Shown: positions 3,965 to 7,113 of the stretch, piece by piece | Layout of the letters: each line of letters starts with the position of its first letter | Numbering within the stretch: the stretch's first letter is position 1 | Assembly: GCA_964435235.1 (NCBI GenBank) | Contig: CAYSXZ010000027.1 | Location: 1 to 7,113 of the forward strand | Length of the DNA: 7,113 nt | Source: JAVZJR01 sp964435235 | GTDB lineage: Archaea; Micrarchaeota; Micrarchaeia; Anstonellales; Bilamarchaeaceae | Direction of reading: 5' to 3' | Notes under the pieces: generated by a model | The model's input: only the letters and a program-made list of their open reading frames with translations | Told to the model about the DNA's origin: nothing | Databases searched by the model: none | Made by a program: the position numbers and the translations under genes

Positions 3965-6235
3965 ATGACGCGTTCGATGCTTGCAATATTTCTTGCAATT
4001 TTATTATTCACATCCTTTGGCTGTATTACGGAAAATAGAATAGCACCAGTAAAGAAAGAGATCATTCAGTCGAGAGAACTTGTGGATATAGATGGCGATG
4101 GAATATTTGATTATGGTGTTTACGAATTTTCTGAGATAAACGAACAGAATGTAAAGATAAAGAGAAGGCTTTCAGTTAGCACGGTTACATCAGCGCGTTA
4201 TACCTCATACGAATTTCTGACAGACTTATCTCTCCTTGAAACTGATGGTTATCTAGAAACATTTTCACGTGAAAAAAAGATAGATGAAAATTTCTGCGCG
4301 AACAAAATAGGAATACCAAGCATCAGTTGCATAGATGTAAGGACGTGCGCAAATTTATGTTCTGCAAATTCTATGACCTGCAAAAAAATAGCTTCCGAAT
4401 ATCAAGATGTCCTTGGAGGAAGCATGTTGTACTTTATACAGGATGCACATGATATCGACAACGCTGTTTTTGAAGCGAGAAATCTTGTTTTAAGATTGCG
4501 AACTGCATCAGAGGATGAGAAAAACGTTTATCTTGGAAAACTAAGGGAGATAACAGCAAAGATCGCATCGATAAATGCAAACCCATTAATATTCCACCCA
4601 AAACTAAACTTGTGCCCGCATGCGAACTATGGAATAGGAAACATAGTAAACGCAAGCAAGAAGGTAGGTAATTTCAGTACAGAGGTGACTGGCTATAACT
4701 ACATAGTCACCCTAGAAGTTGAACCATTACTCAAAGAAGATTTAGGAAGCAATATGAACGGGATAGCTGTGGAAGATGTTATTCCTGTTAATGTTGTTTC
4801 TAATCCAAACATTCTTTCGTCCCATCAAAGTATAACCTCAGCAGTAAATGGCGGCAAGGTGATAGTTGGATGGTCTTCATCAAAAGCATCCGATGCAGGT
4901 TATATCCTATATTATAAATTTTCATCTGATAAACCTCCTGAAGAAGTTGCAGACAGTTTTGTCGCCCCCGCAATAACTATAAAAACCCTGGATCTTTCTG
5001 TGCTAGGACCAACCAACTCTCTCTTTGTTTTATTCTATGGGATTACAAACAACTATCCTATTTCTCTTGGTTTTGCTATTGGTTTTACTTTTATTTTCAT
5101 ATTTTTCATCTATACAATATTAGTTCTTGCTGTAAACCTAATAATCGCTTCTATTTCCGGCGCCGGGGTTGCGCACGGCATAAAGGTAGCATTCGGCAAG
5201 GTGCGGGTAAGATGGCAGATAGACGGAGCTGCAGCGCTTTTCCTGCTCATTGTAGGTTTTTATATCTCGCTGTTCCTTACACCTCCTCCACTCCAACACC
5301 TCACCTTCATCAATTCCTTCTATTACATTATTTCAGAACCATGGGCGTTCGCAGGGTTTGCACTCATCCTTTTAGGTAGTGTTATCGGATATTCAGCTGT
5401 TGAAAATCTCATTAAGATAATAATATTGGAAAGAATATATGGAGTTTCTGTAAGAGCTGAGAGAGCAGCGTATCTGAAGGACATAGCAATCCTTAAAGAA
5501 AAAATAAACCTCTTGAAAAAGATGGTGAAGGATTACGCTGCCGAGGATTTTGATGTAAGCGAAGGATATGATGCTATTTCTTCCATACCAGCAGAAAAGA
5601 TTAAAGAACTGGAAAAAAAGATGACTGTTTATTCAAGGGCGATGCTTGACGATTACCTATCGAGAATAGATATAGCAATAGAAAAACTCGAGCAGAAAAA
5701 GAAACTCGCAGATGAAAATTGGCCCGCGTGGAAGGCGGCTATCGTGAAAATGCTTACGGAGCACAACGAAGTTCATGCATCCGCCCTGATTGCTATACCG
5801 GAAAGCCTCCGCGCATGGGCGCTTACAAAATACATGAAGGAAAATATTGAAGAAGGGCTCGTGCTCGAAGGAATGGCCATAAAACGAAGAAAGATTTCTC
5901 CGATTATGCTGATAAAAGAGATGGTGTCCGCTGGCCTGATAAAGGGTGGAATTATATTAAAGAAGGAGAATATTATCGGTGCGTGGCTCGAAGGTGACCA
6001 GAGCCCCACAGTGGCAACGGCACTTACCCTAAAGTTGAGGCTTTATCTAACCTCCCTCGCGAAAGAGATGAAATTTGGCGAACTTGCGAGCTTCGTATCG
6101 GTTGGGGACCAATTTGTATATGTTACGATGAAAGTCGATTCCTACGATACGGCAATTTTTGTGAATAAGGAGAAATTTAAGGATGCTATAGAAGCGTGGA
6201 AGAAAAAGGTAAGGATGCTTAGCGAGGAAGGCTGA
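3965..6235 (+). CDS. Large lipoprotein-like membrane protein with Roadblock-like C-terminal domain, unrecognised
   Basis: I do not recognise this 756-residue protein as a named family. It starts MTRSMLAIFLAILLFTSFGC, a signal peptide ending in a lipobox-like SFGC (C20). The outer part (about 21-360) has a DIDGDGIFD loop (41-49), which looks like a calcium-binding DxDxDG motif, six cysteines (C111, C122, C128, C132, C139, C217) that could make three disulfides, and two sequons (N229, N236). Three membrane segments follow at about 366-397, 421-439 and 459-486. The basic loop 404-418 and the basic region after 488 fit the positive-inside rule, giving an outer N-terminal domain and an inner C-terminal domain. 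The inner part has a charged coiled coil (about 498-580), a helical stretch (585-640), and a final domain (646-753). The final domain follows the order helix-strand-strand-helix-three strands-helix, the order of Roadblock/LC7 regulators of small GTPases. A membrane sensor or scaffold role is only inferred. gyrB follows 108 bp downstream. Confidence 0.8.
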   Translation: MTRSMLAIFLAILLFTSFGCITENRIAPVKKEIIQSRELVDIDGDGIFDYGVYEFSEINEQNVKIKRRLSVSTVTSARYTSYEFLTDLSLLETDGYLETFSREKKIDENFCANKIGIPSISCIDVRTCANLCSANSMTCKKIASEYQDVLGGSMLYFIQDAHDIDNAVFEARNLVLRLRTASEDEKNVYLGKLREITAKIASINANPLIFHPKLNLCPHANYGIGNIVNASKKVGNFSTEVTGYNYIVTLEVEPLLKEDLGSNMNGIAVEDVIPVNVVSNPNILSSHQSITSAVNGGKVIVGWSSSKASDAGYILYYKFSSDKPPEEVADSFVAPAITIKTLDLSVLGPTNSLFVLFYGITNNYPISLGFAIGFTFIFIFFIYTILVLAVNLIIASISGAGVAHGIKVAFGKVRVRWQIDGAAALFLLIVGFYISLFLTPPPLQHLTFINSFYYIISEPWAFAGFALILLGSVIGYSAVENLIKIIILERIYGVSVRAERAAYLKDIAILKEKINLLKKMVKDYAAEDFDVSEGYDAISSIPAEKIKELEKKMTVYSRAMLDDYLSRIDIAIEKLEQKKKLADENWPAWKAAIVKMLTEHNEVHASALIAIPESLRAWALTKYMKENIEEGLVLEGMAIKRRKISPIMLIKEMVSAGLIKGGIILKKENIIGAWLEGDQSPTVATALTLKLRLYLTSLAKEMKFGELASFVSVGDQFVYVTMKVDSYDTAIFVNKEKFKDAIEAWKKKVRMLSEEG

Positions 6236-6256
6236 TTTCAATCAAAAAAACATACT

Positions 6257-6286
6257 AATTTAAAGGCTTTGAACCAATATATTTTT
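6257..6286 (+). promoter_or_regulatory. Candidate promoter region of gyrB, possibly also a T-run terminator
   Basis: The 108 bp gap before gyrB holds two TATA-like candidates, AATTTAAA (6257-6264) and TATATTTT (6278-6285). They would give leaders of about 57 or 36 bases respectively. The T5 run at 6282-6286 could also end transcription of the upstream gene. Only a weak GTGGTTAT resembling the anti-SD complement precedes the ATG. I cannot choose between these readings from sequence. Nothing else is seen in the gap. Confidence 0.35.
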
Positions 6287-6343
6287 GGCGTATCTATCGA
6301 CGAAAAGAGCAACCGAAAATAACATAGTTTTAGTGGTTATTCT

Positions 6344-7113
6344 ATGACACCAGAAGAAGAATATACAGCAGAACAGATTCAGATTCTAGAGGGTCTAGAG
6401 GCAGTGCGAAAAAGACCTGCGATGTATATAGGAGACACTGGAAAAAATGGCTTCCATCACTTGCTATGGGAGGTGGTAGATAACAGCATCGATGAAGCGC
6501 TCGCTGGATACTGCAAGAATATAGAAGTGATATTAAATAAAGATGGTTCTGCTTCTGTGACTGACGACGGCAGAGGTATTCCAACAGAGATGCATTCGAG
6601 CGGAAAGTCTGCTTTAGAAGTTGTTACCACTATACTACACGCAGGTGGAAAATTCGAGAAAAAAGCGTACAAGGTAAGTGGGGGGCTTCATGGGGTAGGT
6701 ATCTCGGTGGTAAACGCGCTAAGCGAGAGGATGGAAGTTGAGGTTCATCGCGGCGGGAAGATTTATCTTCAAGGATACAGAAAAGGGGTTCCTATATCTC
6801 CAGTGAGAGAGGTTGGAACAACAACCAGGAGAGGAACAGTTGTTCGTTTCAAACCAGATCCAGAAATATTTGGAGAATTGGAGTTTGATTATGATTATCT
6901 GAAGGAACATTTAATGGAACTTGCCTTCTTAAATCCAGGGTTAACTATATCAATAGCAGATGAGAGAAATGGAAAATCAGAGAAATTCTGCTACGAAGGC
7001 GGAATAAAGCAATTTGTGGAACATCTGAACAAGGCGAAAGCGAAGCTCCACCCAATAATCTACTATTCTAAAAAGATGGATAATACGGAAATTGAGTACG
7101 CACTTCAATATAC
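6344..7113 (+). CDS. gyrB: DNA gyrase subunit B, 5' part (runs off the window)
   Basis: This is the ATPase subunit of bacterial-type DNA gyrase, which with GyrA introduces negative supercoils. The first 256 residues are visible, covering the GHKL ATPase domain and the start of the transducer. The motifs are LEGLEAVRKRPAMYIGDT (15-32) and EVVDNSIDEALAGYC (43-57), where E43 and N47 match the catalytic Glu and the Mg-binding Asn. They continue with VTDDGRGIP (72-80), where D74 binds the adenine, LHAGGKF (98-104) with the ATP-lid Lys, and KVSGGLHGVGISVVNALS (110-127). R136 aligns with the E. coli coumarin-contact Arg, and ELAFLNPGL (192-200) with ADER (205-208) lies in the second subdomain. The usual RPGMYIG reads RPAMYIG. 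The ATG at 6344 gives a normal short N-terminal extension before the ATPase domain. Archaeal gyrase is generally held to have been acquired from bacteria. gyrA would be expected just downstream but lies outside the window. ParE is the alternative reading, which is unlikely in an archaeon. Confidence 0.93.
   Translation, partial: MTPEEEYTAEQIQILEGLEAVRKRPAMYIGDTGKNGFHHLLWEVVDNSIDEALAGYCKNIEVILNKDGSASVTDDGRGIPTEMHSSGKSALEVVTTILHAGGKFEKKAYKVSGGLHGVGISVVNALSERMEVEVHRGGKIYLQGYRKGVPISPVREVGTTTRRGTVVRFKPDPEIFGELEFDYDYLKEHLMELAFLNPGLTISIADERNGKSEKFCYEGGIKQFVEHLNKAKAKLHPIIYYSKKMDNTEIEYALQY

Noticed and set aside
4434..4655. Open frames on the strand opposite the large genes (for example here and at 5773-6009)
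   Set aside because: They lie wholly within well-supported genes on the other strand, show no recognisable motifs, and have no plausible promoter of their own.
6274..6288. CCAA...TTGG imperfect palindrome before gyrB as an operator
   Set aside because: Only the four outer pairs match well and the centre is plain AT-rich sequence, so chance is sufficient.
1..7113. CRISPR array, insertion sequence, tRNA or rRNA gene
   Set aside because: No regularly spaced repeats, transposase motifs, terminal inverted repeats or cloverleaf patterns were seen on reading both strands. All gaps are 108 bp or shorter.

Overview
The window is a stretch of archaeal chromosome. The evidence is an archaeal-type RNA polymerase subunit K (RpoK/Rpb6), a NurA nuclease, an archaeal-style TATA element about 26 bp upstream of several start codons (implying leaderless mRNAs), and secreted proteins rich in N-glycosylation sequons. 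A bacterial-type GyrB is also present, which fits euryarchaea and some DPANN lineages rather than most Thermoproteota. I cannot assign the phylum from this sequence alone.

Layout, left to right. (1) The C-terminal end of an unrecognised protein (1-222, +). (2) rpoK (265-441, +), complete, 58 residues. (3) A minus-strand pair: dcd (1067-1585) followed with no gap by a single-pass, sequon-rich membrane-anchored protein (434-1066) that starts with GTG directly after the dcd stop and overlaps the end of rpoK tail to tail. (4) nurA (1636-2640, +), divergent from dcd across a 50 bp gap. A palindromic TATA core lies exactly midway between the two start codons. (5) speDE (2642-3871, -), a fusion of a SpeD-like pyruvoyl decarboxylase domain and a spermidine synthase, convergent with nurA with a 1 bp gap. 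(6) An unrecognised 756-residue membrane protein (3965-6235, +) with a lipoprotein-like signal, a cysteine-containing outer domain with a Ca-binding-like loop, three membrane segments, a coiled coil and a C-terminal domain whose secondary-structure order resembles Roadblock/LC7. (7) The 5' two fifths or so of gyrB (6344 to the window end, +).

How the genes relate. Most have housekeeping roles in nucleic acid metabolism: transcription (rpoK), dUMP/dUTP supply (dcd), DNA end processing (nurA), supercoiling (gyrB) and polyamine synthesis (speDE). The dcd/nurA promoter geometry suggests the two genes share a TATA site. Coding density is very high, with a tail-to-tail overlap, a 1 bp convergent gap and an abutting gene pair, and no gap exceeds 110 bp.

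I see no CRISPR array, mobile element, rRNA, tRNA or recognisable defence system. The items most worth a second look are the shared symmetric promoter, the SpeD-SpeE fusion with an altered decarboxylase active-site neighbourhood, and the large membrane protein with the Roadblock-like cytoplasmic end.
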